Below, piece after piece: positions 11,094-21,921 of a stretch of 64,000 nucleotides of DNA. The stretch is from Pyronema omphalodes (taxonomy: Eukaryota > Ascomycota > Pezizomycetes > Pezizales > Pyronemataceae): contig JAJJXM010000045.1 of the NCBI GenBank assembly GCA_024516155.1, forward strand, positions 186,001-250,000. The letters run 5' to 3'. The notes under the pieces are model-generated. The model did not search any database. It was not told the DNA's origin and saw only the letters and a program-made list of their open reading frames with translations. The position numbers and the translations under genes were made by a program. How positions within the stretch are numbered: the stretch's first letter is position 1; the number at the start of each line of letters is the position of its first letter.

Positions 11094-13388
11094 GGGAAGG
11101 GGGGGGGGGGGGGGTTGCACATGGGAAGGATGTAGAGCGGCATGTAGACTAGTGAGAGAAGGAAGCATTTTTGATTTGATTTGATTTTCTTGAACGTTCC
11201 CAACCTTAAGGTTATGACGTATGCTACAGTCTATTTACATTTCGAGGCTCCAGCTGTTACCTTGGAGTCTCGCTGGGATCCGCCCCAGAGCGTACTTCAT
11301 TTCTTGGGCCTGTTGCCACCTCTCTTCCTTCTGCTGGTTTTCATTCTCGTCGTTACATTTTGGAGCCCTGTTTGCTCGAGAGAAGGAAGCATGGACGTAT
11401 AAAGGTATTTATGTATTAGGATATATATTATTCTTGAATTAAAGTATGACACGGCGGTAATTGTATGGATATCGCACATCACCTTAGGCTCCGCCTATAC
11501 AAAACACTATGCATATACACCTTTTGGCTACAACATGTACTGCCAAAAAAAAAAAGAGACAAAAAAACAAGATGAAACAGACCTGCATATTAAAAATTCC
11601 GTCAAAAAAGCAAGAAAGTTTCCGGGACCTCCATATATGCATGGTACCAGAAAATCACCGATAATATACATTATAACCATTTGACAACTCTGGCTGACTC
11701 TTGAACTTAAAACTTCAAATATGAAAATACCGCATCAACTCCCCGCAAAACCACACCTCCCTGCCAAAGACAATGGCCAAATGTGGCGTCAAATCACAGT
11801 ATTCACCTGCAGATATCACTACCGATGATACAGGCGTATCCATATTTTTTCCAATCCCAAGTTAGTCTGTTGGTATTGAGGAAAGGTATGCCACGGATCT
11901 CATGGGTGCCGCTGGCAGATGAATCATCGTGAGAGAGTAAGTCATAATTTATAGGCAAGTCAAGGTACCATTACTGGAAGAGTTATCGCTGATGAAGCAG
12001 TCGCCGTTGAGTGGTACAATCGTCATCGTCATTTCACCTGCTGTTGTAATCGGGATTTTATTTATTTATTCACCTGCTGCTCATATGTATGCGAGATGTT
12101 ATTTATCATTCTAGGTCAACGCATTTCATTTTTTTTCTCTGGTGGGGGTGGTGGAATATAAAAAGAAGCAAACAAAAACAAATCCTCCCCGATGACCCAT
12201 AACCCATGACCCATGACCCATCCCAGCACTCACTCCTCCGCCGTCCGCAGCATCTACAATCCTGCTTTTCCATTACCCCCGGAATCCATCATCCTTCAAA
12301 GTTCACGGGTAAATTACATCATGGGTTGGTACTGACCTATATATAATCCCACCCCACCCGAAGCCAGTTCCAAGCTTCAAGCAGTAGCAACCAACCTGAA
12401 GTCTACGAGGGCCAAATTCAGCAACCGGCGATACTGCATCGAGCATTTCAAATGCATGCGTTCTGCAGCGAATAAAAAGAACTGGAGTAGAGGGAGTAAG
12501 AGAAATCAATATGGAGCAAGATGATACCACCATTTGTATTTTGATTGACGGAAGATTATGCCTGCAATGGACGGTAAGTTATCAGATTGTATACCACATG
12601 TATCCTTCTGGGAATGGAAGCTATGCGGTCTGTGTTTTGTCTTCCAGTGGGGATCGTTATTAATATTTTCGTTTGCAGTGTCTGCTGTGTAACAACTTAT
12701 TAGAGGGGCTTCTCCAGGCATGTCACAAAAATAAACTTGAGTCTGGAGTAACATTACAAGACAGAATAATTCAAGATACAAGTTTTGAATTAAGAATCCT
12801 GGAAATACCATACAGTAATAATAAAACCATGTCAAAACGCCTATGACAGATAATAAGCACTAAGTGTACATCAAAATGAACATCGTATAAAATTGACCCA
12901 GACACTGAATACCAAAATGTTAATAACTGTACTCGTTGAGCCATCTCCAAAATCCAATCCCACCGCCAACATTGTCACAACAAAATTCCCGTTGATAAAT
13001 TCTAAAAATCAATAATAGTTAACAATGTGATGATGAGATATAAACGATGCAGCTTGTACCGCAAGGAGGATAAATTCTGTATACAGTCTTCAGCTGTGTC
13101 GTGTATGGCAAGTGTGATATTCCGCCAGTCGAAATACGAATGTGGCGTCATCTTCCTCAATACTGATCTCTCTTCTTCTATTTACGTTAGTTATTTGCAT
13201 TCAAATCCACGAGGGCTATATTTAGAATACACCATACCTTCTGCTTGTTGACTCCTCGCCTGCTCGTTATGGCCCTTCCGAAATCCAAGTCGAAGGTGGT
13301 CTTCCTGGATCATCTTCCTAGCTGCGGGATTTCAATGCCGCGATTGCATGTCTCCATTCATGAAGTTGCTTTAGTATTTCTCCATTCC
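11094..13388. other. intergenic, no supported gene
   Basis: A 16-base G tract (11099-11114) directly follows the upstream gene. The rest is AT-rich and has no convincing open frame. It includes short gacccat repeats near 12195-12220 and one half of the inverted repeat described separately. The 3' end of the CNOT9-like gene faces this region. Confidence 0.6.
12500..13180. repeat. diverged inverted repeat, ~110-bp arms
   Basis: The reverse complement of about 12500-12620 resembles 13050-13170. Shared blocks include gtatacaatct/gtatacagtct, then aatcttccgtcaatc/atattccgccagtc and gtatcatctt/gcgtcatctt. By eye the arms match at roughly three of four bases and are separated by about 430 bp. This could be an old transposon footprint. 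Confidence 0.55.
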
Positions 13389-16300
13389 TCAAGTTGATTT
13401 AGTATTTCGAACAGGGAATTCCTTGCGGAATACTGATCGCGCATTGCGGAACAGCCTGTGTAATCTTTTAGTATCGACCATCCTAAGAACATATTCCGCA
13501 TAGCGCCACTTACACATAATCTCTTTGACAATGTCGTCGAATTCCGGAAAGTCACTTATCAACGTGTCTTTTACTTTCCCGGCCTTTATGAGGCTTCTAG
13601 AGTTAGTCTGGGTATTTGGAAGAGGGTCAAAAAGATACGTACTTCAACCAACACTGAACAACGTCGTCAGGTGTCACCAGACAATCAATATTATCTCCAG
13701 ACCGAAACAACATGTTCATGAGCGTAGTTACAACATTCGACAAAAGATTTTCATCTTCGCAGCAGAGCTGTAAACTTTCCCTCGTGGTCAAAGTCTTACA
13801 AATGATATACTCCGCGACCCTGTGCACCTCCGCATCTGAACCCTTTTTGGGAGCGAGGTCGCCATTGACGAGGCATTCAAGAAGTGATGGCGCGCCAAAA
13901 AGGTGTTTTTCCGTGTAGATACGAGGTGGAATGTGATGTACAAGTATTTGGTACACCTTCAGTGCTTCCAGGACATAATCCTCAACATCAGTTGCCCAAT
14001 CAGCATGCGTGTTGCTGACAATCGGAAATATCATCGAGTGTATACATGCTTCAGTTTGCATTAACAATAGTTACCGGGTGATAGATCACATAAAAGCCTT
14101 ACCGTTCTTGAGAAACTGTGCTACTTCATTTTTGGCAGCCATTCTTTGCAGGATCCCCAGGACGCCAGTTCCGCGATGAACGGTATTATGTGGCGTGAAT
14201 TTAGAACTGGTCAGCTGCCCTGTCAGAAGGATAATCTCGTCGATAAGAATAACAAGAACCCCTGTAAATTCAAATATTTCGTCAGCGTGCCATATATCAT
14301 TTCATATTGATCCACGAGTCACAAAGATATACCTGGGTGCTGCATCAGCATATCAGGCATTTGCGGGGCTTCTTCCCTATCCATAGCGAGTAATGTATCA
14401 AATACACACTGCCTTTGCGCTCCGTCACAAGTGGACAGTATATCCAACAGTTTCTGGATGACTTCATGCTTATTCAATAGACCGTTGTCTGTCCGAGGCA
14501 GCGATAATATTTCCATCAACTGCCGCCAATGATCAAGGGATCCATTCGATAAAGCACTGCTGATCGGTAAAACATAGGATGTGGAGGAGTCTGCTGGCCC
14601 GGTTGAATCAATGGCATTACTTGAGGACTCGGGTATTTCAGCTTCATCATGAGTGCCAGAGGCAACCGATTTATGTTGTACGTCTGTTACATGCATAACC
14701 ATACCATCCCCTTCCTTCGATGAATGTTTTTCATGCGGGGCGTTTCTGCTAGTCGACTGTGTTGCTTCACCAGTACTCTGTGGCAAAAGACCGATTAAAG
14801 GATCCGCGTGGGTTGTAGTGTTCCTGTCTGATGACCGTCAGTGGTATATTCCAGGTTCTCGGTTGTATCTCTTGGATTATCCAAGGTTTGAGAGTTTTTG
14901 GGCCCGTCGTAAGTATCATTTAATACCGATGGCACCTTTTCGGCCTTCTGGGTGACCTCATCTTCTTGACACGCGGGCAAAACTGAAGACTGACCACTCT
15001 GAGACTCCAGACTCTGTGTTTGCTGCCCCACTGTTTCTTCGATATGGTGTGACTCCGAAATCAACCGATGACTGTCATCCCGGGGCTCAGGTGCTTTTCC
15101 GACATTCTCCAGATACTCCATCAAGTTATGTTTAACATTATTCTGCTGTAACGCAGCAGAACCATGTCCTGGGGAAAGGCCTGGATGTAATGATACGGGA
15201 GTCTGGGGGCCAGAGGGTGGTATGCCTGAAGTGGATACTGAAGAGTACCCATAGTCTCCCGGGCTTATATTCCTGCTCATTCTTCTCCTGAATCGTGGGA
15301 GGATTGACAGATTGGAAACCGAATCGACCTGCTGGAAGTGCTGAGATGCATTTACAGGGTCCCCAAGATGTAGCTGTGATAACCGTTGTGTAACATCATC
15401 AACGAATCTGTGTACGGACGAAGGCGATGGTTGGAACTCCTTGGCGGCCGGGTTGAGGTCATGTCCACTATCTTGAGCCTGCTGACAAGAACTCTGGGGC
15501 TGTTGGGATTCATGATAGATCAACTGCTGGGTAGGCAGACCAGGTGAAGGAGCCGGGGTGAAATAACCTTGATTCGGATGGTTCATATACCGAGTCGGAT
15601 GCATAGAAGCACTTTGCAAATGCCCATTCGGATGGCTCAACATAGCTGTCGGGGTGTCAGGTGTCATTGGAAGCGAGCTCATAGGTGGATATGTTTGGTG
15701 GTTGGGAACCATAGTAGCGACAGAAAATGCGTTATTGGTATGTCCAGACGAGCAGTGGGGGATCGAGAGGGGGCCATCGGGAACCGAATATGCGGTTCAT
15801 ACATCTCTTGATGCATTTCTCCAACTTGAGGCAAAAGAGGAGGAGGAAAATGGCCGTTCTGTTGATCAATATGCAGCAGGCATCCCAGGAGCACTGGTCG
15901 GACGTCTCGTTATCTGTGTTGAAAACCCCAATTGTGGATTGGACCAACAGCCATCGGAACGGGACGATTATGCGCTACAATTTGGTGATCCGAGTTGTTT
16001 CCATATTGAGGCAGACCCTGCCGTATCCTATTCGTAGTCGGGGTGTCAGGTGTCATTGGAAGCGCCCATAGGTGGATATAGTTGGTTGGGAACCACACTA
16101 GCGACAGAAAGTCGGTTATTTGGTATGTCCAGACGTGGAGTGGGTGTTCGCGAGGGGGCCATCGGGAACCGAATATGCGGTTGATACATCACTGGATGCA
16201 TTTGTCCAACTTGAGGCAGAAAAACAGGAGGAAAATGGCTGGTCTGTTGATACATAGGTACAGCAGGCATCACAGGAGCAGTGGTGGGAGGTCTCGTTAT

Positions 16301-16641
16301 CTGTTGGTGAAAACCCCTATTGTGGACTAGACCAGCAGCCATCAGGACTTGCAGATTATGCGCTGCGATCTGTTGATATGCGTTGTTCGCATATTGAGGC
16401 AGACCTGCTGTATTATATTCCCAGGTATATGCTGCGTGATGTTCTGGTACCGTTGGACCGATTGATTGTAATACGATGGCCATGGACCGCAACGCGGTAC
16501 CAATTGATTGTAATACGAATGGCCATGGACCGCACGCGGTACCAGTTGATTACCATGGTTCGTCGGCTGCTGGTTCTCGTTATATGGTCGTGGGAAGTGT
16601 GCGTACCGCGGATCAAATTGCCCTGGCTGCCTAGGAAACAT
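13389..16641 (-). CDS. CNOT9/Rcd1 (Caf40)-like protein with long Pro/Gln-rich N-terminus
   Basis: The family is an armadillo-repeat subunit of the CCR4-NOT mRNA deadenylation complex. The C-terminal module is spread over four exons: up to 14333, 14261-14103, 14048-13643 and 13593-13389. The introns are 71, 54 and 49 nt, with donors GTATAT, GTAAGG and GTACGT, and splicing restores the frame at each. Residues follow the family's order: LLDILSTCDGAQRQCVFDTL, MQHPGVLVILIDEI, GVLGILQRMAAKNEVAQFL, ESLQLCCEDENLLSNV, VVQCWLNLIKAGKVKDTLIS and finally YAEYVLRMVDTKRLHRLF. ATG 16641 opens a Q/N/P-rich extension that contains a roughly 380-bp internal tandem duplication (about 15680-16500) with several frame breaks. 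The break at 14810-14812 needs one base. Divergence from typical CNOT9 is strong, so this may be a fast-evolving or decaying paralogue. Confidence 0.72.
15680..16500 (-). repeat. ~380-bp tandem duplication inside the CNOT9-like gene
   Basis: Two head-to-tail copies encode nearly the same Pro-rich stretch, for example HIRFPMAPSR followed by TPTPRLDIP or SPTARLDIP. They differ by several small indels, so at most one copy can be in frame. Shorter 42-43-bp repeats lie just upstream, near 16455-16545. Confidence 0.8.
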
Positions 16642-17102
16642 GATGACGAAGGTGGAGGATGATGAAACCTGGAGATGGTAATAGCACAGAGTGTTTCCAC
16701 CGGCAGATAAGTTGGTGCCTTAGCAGCTCTATGTTACTTTTCCGTTCCTTACGGGTAACATAGCTAAGCTGAAATAATGCTGTCCCTACTACCCTGCCGC
16801 TCCCAATACTAGCCGTGCAAACTGTGCCACAATTCACGATACGCCTGCGTCAAGGTTGCGCTTGCGCTATTTATCTGATACATTTATACTAACGTGGGGT
16901 GATTCATCACCGCATATAAACTTTCATTTTGCTGTCGATGGATTCTTAAACAAACCTGGGTGGACCGGATTTTGTTATTAATCCGTCACGATCAAATCCC
17001 AGCACTCAACCAGCACGGAATCATAGACGATGACTCGTCGACAGATGTGAACGGTGAACTCATCACTGCGAAGTTTCAAAAATAAAGACAACACGCTGTG
17101 TG
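16642..17102. other. intergenic between divergent features
   Basis: Nothing clearly coding. It probably carries the promoter of the minus-strand CNOT9-like gene. The left arm of the large inverted duplication begins near its right edge. Confidence 0.5.
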
Positions 17103-17547
17103 TGCTTAACAAATGTCTGAACAGCAGCTGCCTCAATTCCGCGGTGCCGTGACCGTCTTCCCTCCGGTACCAACGTCTTACTCCAATGAGTCGCTCGAAA
17201 CCGTTGCGTGAGGTTTGGAGTTATATCAGACTTCAAATCTCTGGGCGTGAGTGAGGAAAAGAATTGTGAAGGTGGCAGTTACCAGTCGTCTAAAGTCGAC
17301 AAGTATCTAAAACCATCGGGGGAAACATGACGAAAGCAAGCGGCTCGATGTGAAGTATTTGTTGAAGCCGCGCGTAATCATTGCCTCGCATGTGGACCCT
17401 GTCCATGTTTATCTTAACCCCTCGACTCTCCGCATCGACGCCGGCACTGTATTACTCCCGCCATACTTCCGGGCACCTATCGACATGAAGTTAGGTAAGA
17501 TCCTCACAGATTTCTTCTCGATCAGTATCGCAGATGAGGACACTTAG
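17103..17547 (+). pseudogene. gene remnant in left arm, homologous to 27534-28380
   Basis: Read in the frame used by the right-arm copy, the sequence gives VARNRCVRFGVISDF against VARNRCVRLAIIPDF on the right, then VHVYLNPSTLR against IYVYPQPVTLS. A TGA stands where the right copy has CGA in the VARNRC block. Other frame breaks follow and a 65-residue open frame ends at 17547. I do not recognise the family. Confidence 0.45.
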
Positions 17548-18159
17548 CAACACCAAAACAATAACTCCGTATGGCCTGTTATCAACGTTATCTCCTGAGG
17601 TCGAAAACCGCGGTTAAAAACACAACTGCGTCTGTCACGTCGCATATCTACCGGCCTGGACGGATATATCTCTTGTGGGATTATGCATTCTGATCTGTGG
17701 AACGTGTAGATTGAGAAGTACACAATTTTTTGCGGCGTTAATGGAGATGGAGATGGAGTTGTCATTTGGTTGTTGGGGATCGCAGTCATCAGAGCTCGGG
17801 TGGCCCTATGGGTAAGCCTATGACGTAATTCAAGACACCGGCCAATGAGTGTGATGGTTGGCGCCGTTATGTACTAGCGCCACCTTGGCACGAGTACACT
17901 CGCGGAGTGATCTTGATCATCCGCAGACGCGCTTTGGTCCCAATGACAGGGGGGCGACAGGGGTCTGGGATTGGCAGTTTTTCTCGTTTACGCGTTTGTC
18001 CGCGACCTCTTTAACCATATCTTCACCGACACTCGCGCAACACCCTCCCGCGCTCAACTATCTTTTAAATCGCCTAGACGCAACCTTGTGAGATTAATAA
18101 TCAAATTTTTTATGTGCAATACGTGGCTGACCAGAAGTGAAATCAGAATTCAAACTCCA

Positions 18160-18927
18160 ATGCCGCGACCGAGTAAGAGACGCCGGCAGTGCCAGCAAGT
18201 CGCTAGAGAGGCCGCAGCCAAGCGCCGTTGTGCTGCCAATATCTCCCCAGAATCGAAATCTTCCAGTGACCCACCATTTTCCTCGCTAGGGATCATACAA
18301 GCTGAAACAGAAGTCGAAGCACAGGAAAGTAATGAGGGTGGCAACTTGGACCTGCAAGTGCAATACCGGGATCAGCGGCTCGGTGATAGAAGCGAAAGCA
18401 TGTCAGGCAGCGAGGAGCGTGTTTCGGGGTCGGATGTAGAGATAAATAGGCCGGATGAAATAGGCGACGATTTGAGCAAGGCGGAAGCATCCTCGGAATG
18501 TGAATCGGAAATTGATGAATCCAACATGACTCAGGGTGCTTGCCTGGGATTAAATCCGGCAACATCATGGGCGGCTGCTGAAGCCAAATTGCCCGGAAAT
18601 AGCAGACAGGCACCTGCACAGACACTTGGTAGGTTTACACGGTTCACTATTCTTCCACTGCGGCTGTGCTGGAAATCTTTGTTAAGTCGAACAAATACTG
18701 ATTTGATGTGAATCGCAGGCGCAAGATGGGTCCGTCAGAAGCGTTACAACAACAGACAGCGTGAACAGCAAGAGGAATCCGCAGACTTGGCAGGAAAATA
18801 TGGGTCCATTGCTCGTTACTTCTTTACAGCAACAGGACCATATCCTCAGCTTCCTCCTGGATTCCAGTTTGTCCGTCCTACCCCGGATTCTGGCATACAT
18901 GATTTGCACACAGCAACACAGCTTTAA
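18160..18927 (+). CDS. small basic nuclear-type protein, two exons
   Basis: ATG 18160 opens MPRPSKRRRQCQQ, a basic, nuclear-localisation-like start. Exon 1 ends at 18628, the intron is 18629-18718 (GTAGGT donor, CGCAG acceptor) and exon 2 ends at the TAA at 18925-18927. This gives 225 residues with an intact frame. The middle is acidic and Ser-rich; the C-terminus has ARWVRQKRYNNRQREQQEE followed by YGSIARYFF. Such a start with a later Gln/Arg-rich segment recalls N-terminal parts of proteins carried by some fungal DNA transposons, but no catalytic domain is present, so that link is a guess. It lies in the left arm of the inverted duplication and has no counterpart in the right arm, which suggests an insertion or a loss. 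Confidence 0.55.
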
Positions 18928-19559
18928 GAGCCCCGTTATAGCGAAGCGGTTTATAGAGCGCAATCGGTTGACATGGGCATTCTGTTGAGGGGATTCTTTA
19001 TCATCAGCATTCTGCACCAGACGGCTCGTGGTATGACCAAGCATCAAGAAACCCGGATAAGTATCAAAATCTGTGTACCTGCATCTCGCGAGACGAGAGT
19101 ACATAGCAGTGGATCGCGTGAATCCCACGATCCACCCCGCCCTTACGTTCCACATCCCGCACTACGTCATCTGAGCGTCACGCCTACGCCGGCAAAATCT
19201 TCTAGTGATTGTTGTAATTTAACGGAGGAAACCAAACATGGGGAGTGCGGAGGCGGAGGTCGGGTCTGTGGAGCTAAAGCTGAGACTGAATTAAACTAGT
19301 GATGTTTTTGATTGCGTGAGCGGAGTCGGCGGTTTTGGCGGCTGTCGGCAGCGGATCATGGGCTTGAACGAGGTAATGATGTTTAGAAGATGATATCATC
19401 GAAAATTAAGTGTGGTTTAATCGCAACGGAAATAACATTTAAATGCCCATCTCCTCCCCCCTGCTCTTCAATTGACATCCAGTACTGAATAGCATCGCCA
19501 CAACCTCCACACCACGTCCTACACAACACCACGAAGAACATCACGAAGAACATCACAAA

Positions 19560-21230
19560 GTCAAGATGTTTCTAATCTAAGAATGTAGCAGTCTAAATAG
19601 GGTCCAAAGACAATAACTCTTGTCATAGACGTGCTATATCCTGCGTTGATCTTCCTCGCACTTCACCGTCAGAGCTATTGTGGATTTGTTAACACTCATC
19701 CTGAGAATAGTCCGACCTCTTGGTATGGAAGTGACTGGGGTTTATGCCATAATGAGCGAAAGTGGGAAAGGGGGAAGCTTTTATACCTCAGAGGAGGACA
19801 AAACATTGGCCGTGCCGGTGGTTCGATTCCGTGTCTTTGCCGCTGCGCAATGCCGATTTTGTCGGCGGCGAAATACATATTTACTCTGAGGCGGCTATTG
19901 TGCCGTGCACATGGCAATTTTCAGGCGGCGGGGAAATGTTCCGGCCCGATCGTGGAGGTGGAAGAGCTCCAGAAGTTCGCCGCACCGTTACCGCCGCATG
20001 CCAAGCAGCCGGCTGGATATGCATCACCTGAATCCCCACTCCGCACTCCACACTCTATTAAGCATCACGAAGTGAATATTTTTCTAACCTAAGGGCATAG
20101 CAGAATTTTCCCAGGTCCAATAACGAAATCGTCTTTGTTGACCTCTCTTGCATCTACACGTCGAATTTTCTCTTACTTCACGGCGGACCTATCGTGGATT
20201 TGTTAGCACTTATCCTTCACACATTTTGACCTCTTGGTATCAGAGTGGCTGGTTTGCCTTCATAGCAGCTATATCGAGCAAAAGTTCGAATCTACGCTGC
20301 ATTGCAAATTTGCGCTTGAAATAAGGTTTTGTCGCGTGGCATCTAAGAGGATAAAAGTTTCTGATGGGTTCCCAGCACATAGACCTGCTTGGATGCCAAG
20401 ATTTCATCGGCCCAGCGAACAGGAATCAGCGGCGACGTTGAAATAAAATAAAAACGTTTATCCATTTCTAATAGGTATGTAAGGGTTCTGGCATAAATCA
20501 TCGGCTTCAAATCGCGAAAAAAAAAGTAAATAAAAAATAAAAAAATAAAAACAAACATTTTCTAATCCAAGCATGTAGCAGGCTTTTCCGAGATCTAAAG
20601 ACACGAATCTTTGTCGTAGACGATTCCGGCAGCTGCGTTGATATCCATGGCACTTCACCGTCAGAGCTATTGTCGATTTGTTAACACTTATCCTGAGAAT
20701 AGTCTGACCTCTTGGTATGAAAGTGGCTGGTTTGTACTTTTGTTACTTTTGTATTTATCTATTGTATCATACACTGACCGAGGTCTAAGAGGTAGGAAAT
20801 GTGGGGAAGGTGGAAGGACTTTATAGCTTAGAGGAATACAATAAATCAGCTGTGCCGATGGTTCGATTCCGTTCTTTTGCTGCACGGCATGACCAATATG
20901 CCCGGCGTCGAAATTAGTATTCACTCTGAGGCGGCGATATTGCCATTCACATGTAAATTTTCAGTCGGCGGGGAAAATCCACTTCCCGATAGTGGAGGTG
21001 GAAGAGTACAAGTTCGCCGCACCGTCGCCGCCGCATGCCAAGCTGCCGGTTGGAACGCGATACGGGATCTGTTCGCTGCATTTTGCACAGATTACTCCAT
21101 ATACTAATCGCATGCTTAGTGCCCTCTTCCTCGATAAAAAAAAAACAACCAAAGTTCACTTATGCAATCTTTAGAATTCAGCCCGGTAGGAGGGAATAAA
21201 ATATCTCGGTAAACACACCAAAACTCTGGA
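19560..21230 (+). repeat. three tandem copies of an arm repeat with a tRNA B-box-like motif
   Basis: Full copies at about 19560-20040 and 20560-21230, and a diverged partial copy near 20090-20250, share cttcaccgtcagagctattg, then gacctcttggtat and ggcggggaaa. The full copies contain GGTTCGATTCC, a perfect RNA polymerase III B-box match, with a near A-box (TGGTATG) about 100 bp upstream. A third full copy is inverted at 26400-27010. A SINE-like origin is possible but the elements do not fold as tRNAs. Confidence 0.55.
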
Positions 21231-21584
21231 GATTTTTATGAGCACGAATATCTCTCCGCCAAAAAAGTCACTGCCTTTCTGTCGATTGTAAGACAAATTG
21301 AATTTATGCTGATTTATGATTGCTAGTCAAGCTTGATCCTACAGACTTAACCGTGCCACAACTCATTCAACTTCTAAGGCAAGCAGTCACCCAGTACGCC
21401 GCTCATAGGGGAATATGAAAATCTGCGGGGCACGACGTGTCGACACAAGTCAATTTATTCATTATTACAATTGATATTAAGCAAGAAGAAAACGAAAGAC
21501 GTGTCAATGAAAGAATTCCCAAGGAATCTGTCCCTACCCTTTGGCCCACGGCAAGCCTTATGCACAACCTGCTACCTCCGAGGC

Positions 21585-21920
21585 TTAAGCCGCAACAAAG
21601 CTATTTCTACAGCGCGCATGTCCCCCAGGCGAATCATAAGCACTAGCAATAACCTCGTTCATAACCGCATAAACGACATCCACACTATCCTTGGTCACTC
21701 TACTCCACGGTTGCAATCCACTCGAATCGCGCTTTCCCGCCAACGCATTATTTAAAATCCTCCGTAATGCATGCATCGCCTTGTCAAATGCTCTATCCCC
21801 AAAGAATGGTAAATGCCAATCAAAAGCTTGCTTCTTAGCCCAATGATCCACAATGACCTGAAGAGCTTCTTTTGTAGATTTCATCGACATTTTCGGAGAT
21901 GATATAGATGTGTCACTCAT
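21585..21920 (-). CDS. unknown 111-residue protein, ATG next to upstream stop
   Basis: ATG 21920 begins one base after the TAA of the larger gene upstream (TAAGATG). The product begins MSDTSISSPKMSMKSTKEAL and contains DHWAKKQAFDWHLPFFGDRA and SVDVVYAVMNEVIASAYD. The frame stays open upstream to about 21985, so it could be the continuation of the larger protein after a single-base error, a second cistron, or a separate gene. I recognise no family. Stop-start adjacency of this kind is unusual for a nuclear gene. Confidence 0.45.
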   Translation of the reverse strand: MSDTSISSPKMSMKSTKEALQVIVDHWAKKQAFDWHLPFFGDRAFDKAMHALRRILNNALAGKRDSSGLQPWSRVTKDSVDVVYAVMNEVIASAYDSPGGHARCRNSFVAA

Positions 21921-21921
21921 C

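Larger units (their letters stand above)
17100..21295. repeat. left arm of a large inverted duplication
   Basis: Three blocks match the reverse complement of the right arm: 17100-17860 pairs with about 27500-28330, 19090-20040 with about 26560-27480, and 20560-21295 with about 26320-27010. Shared landmarks include gagtcgctcgaaaccgttgc, then atatctaccggcctg and gatgatatcatcga. The arm is longer than its partner because it contains the gene at 18160-18927 and a second tandem copy of the inner repeat. Identity is imperfect, so the event is old. Confidence 0.8.

Noticed and set aside
19815..19850. possible tRNA gene around GGTTCGATTCC
   Set aside because: The T stem pairs poorly and no acceptor or anticodon stem can be formed around it.
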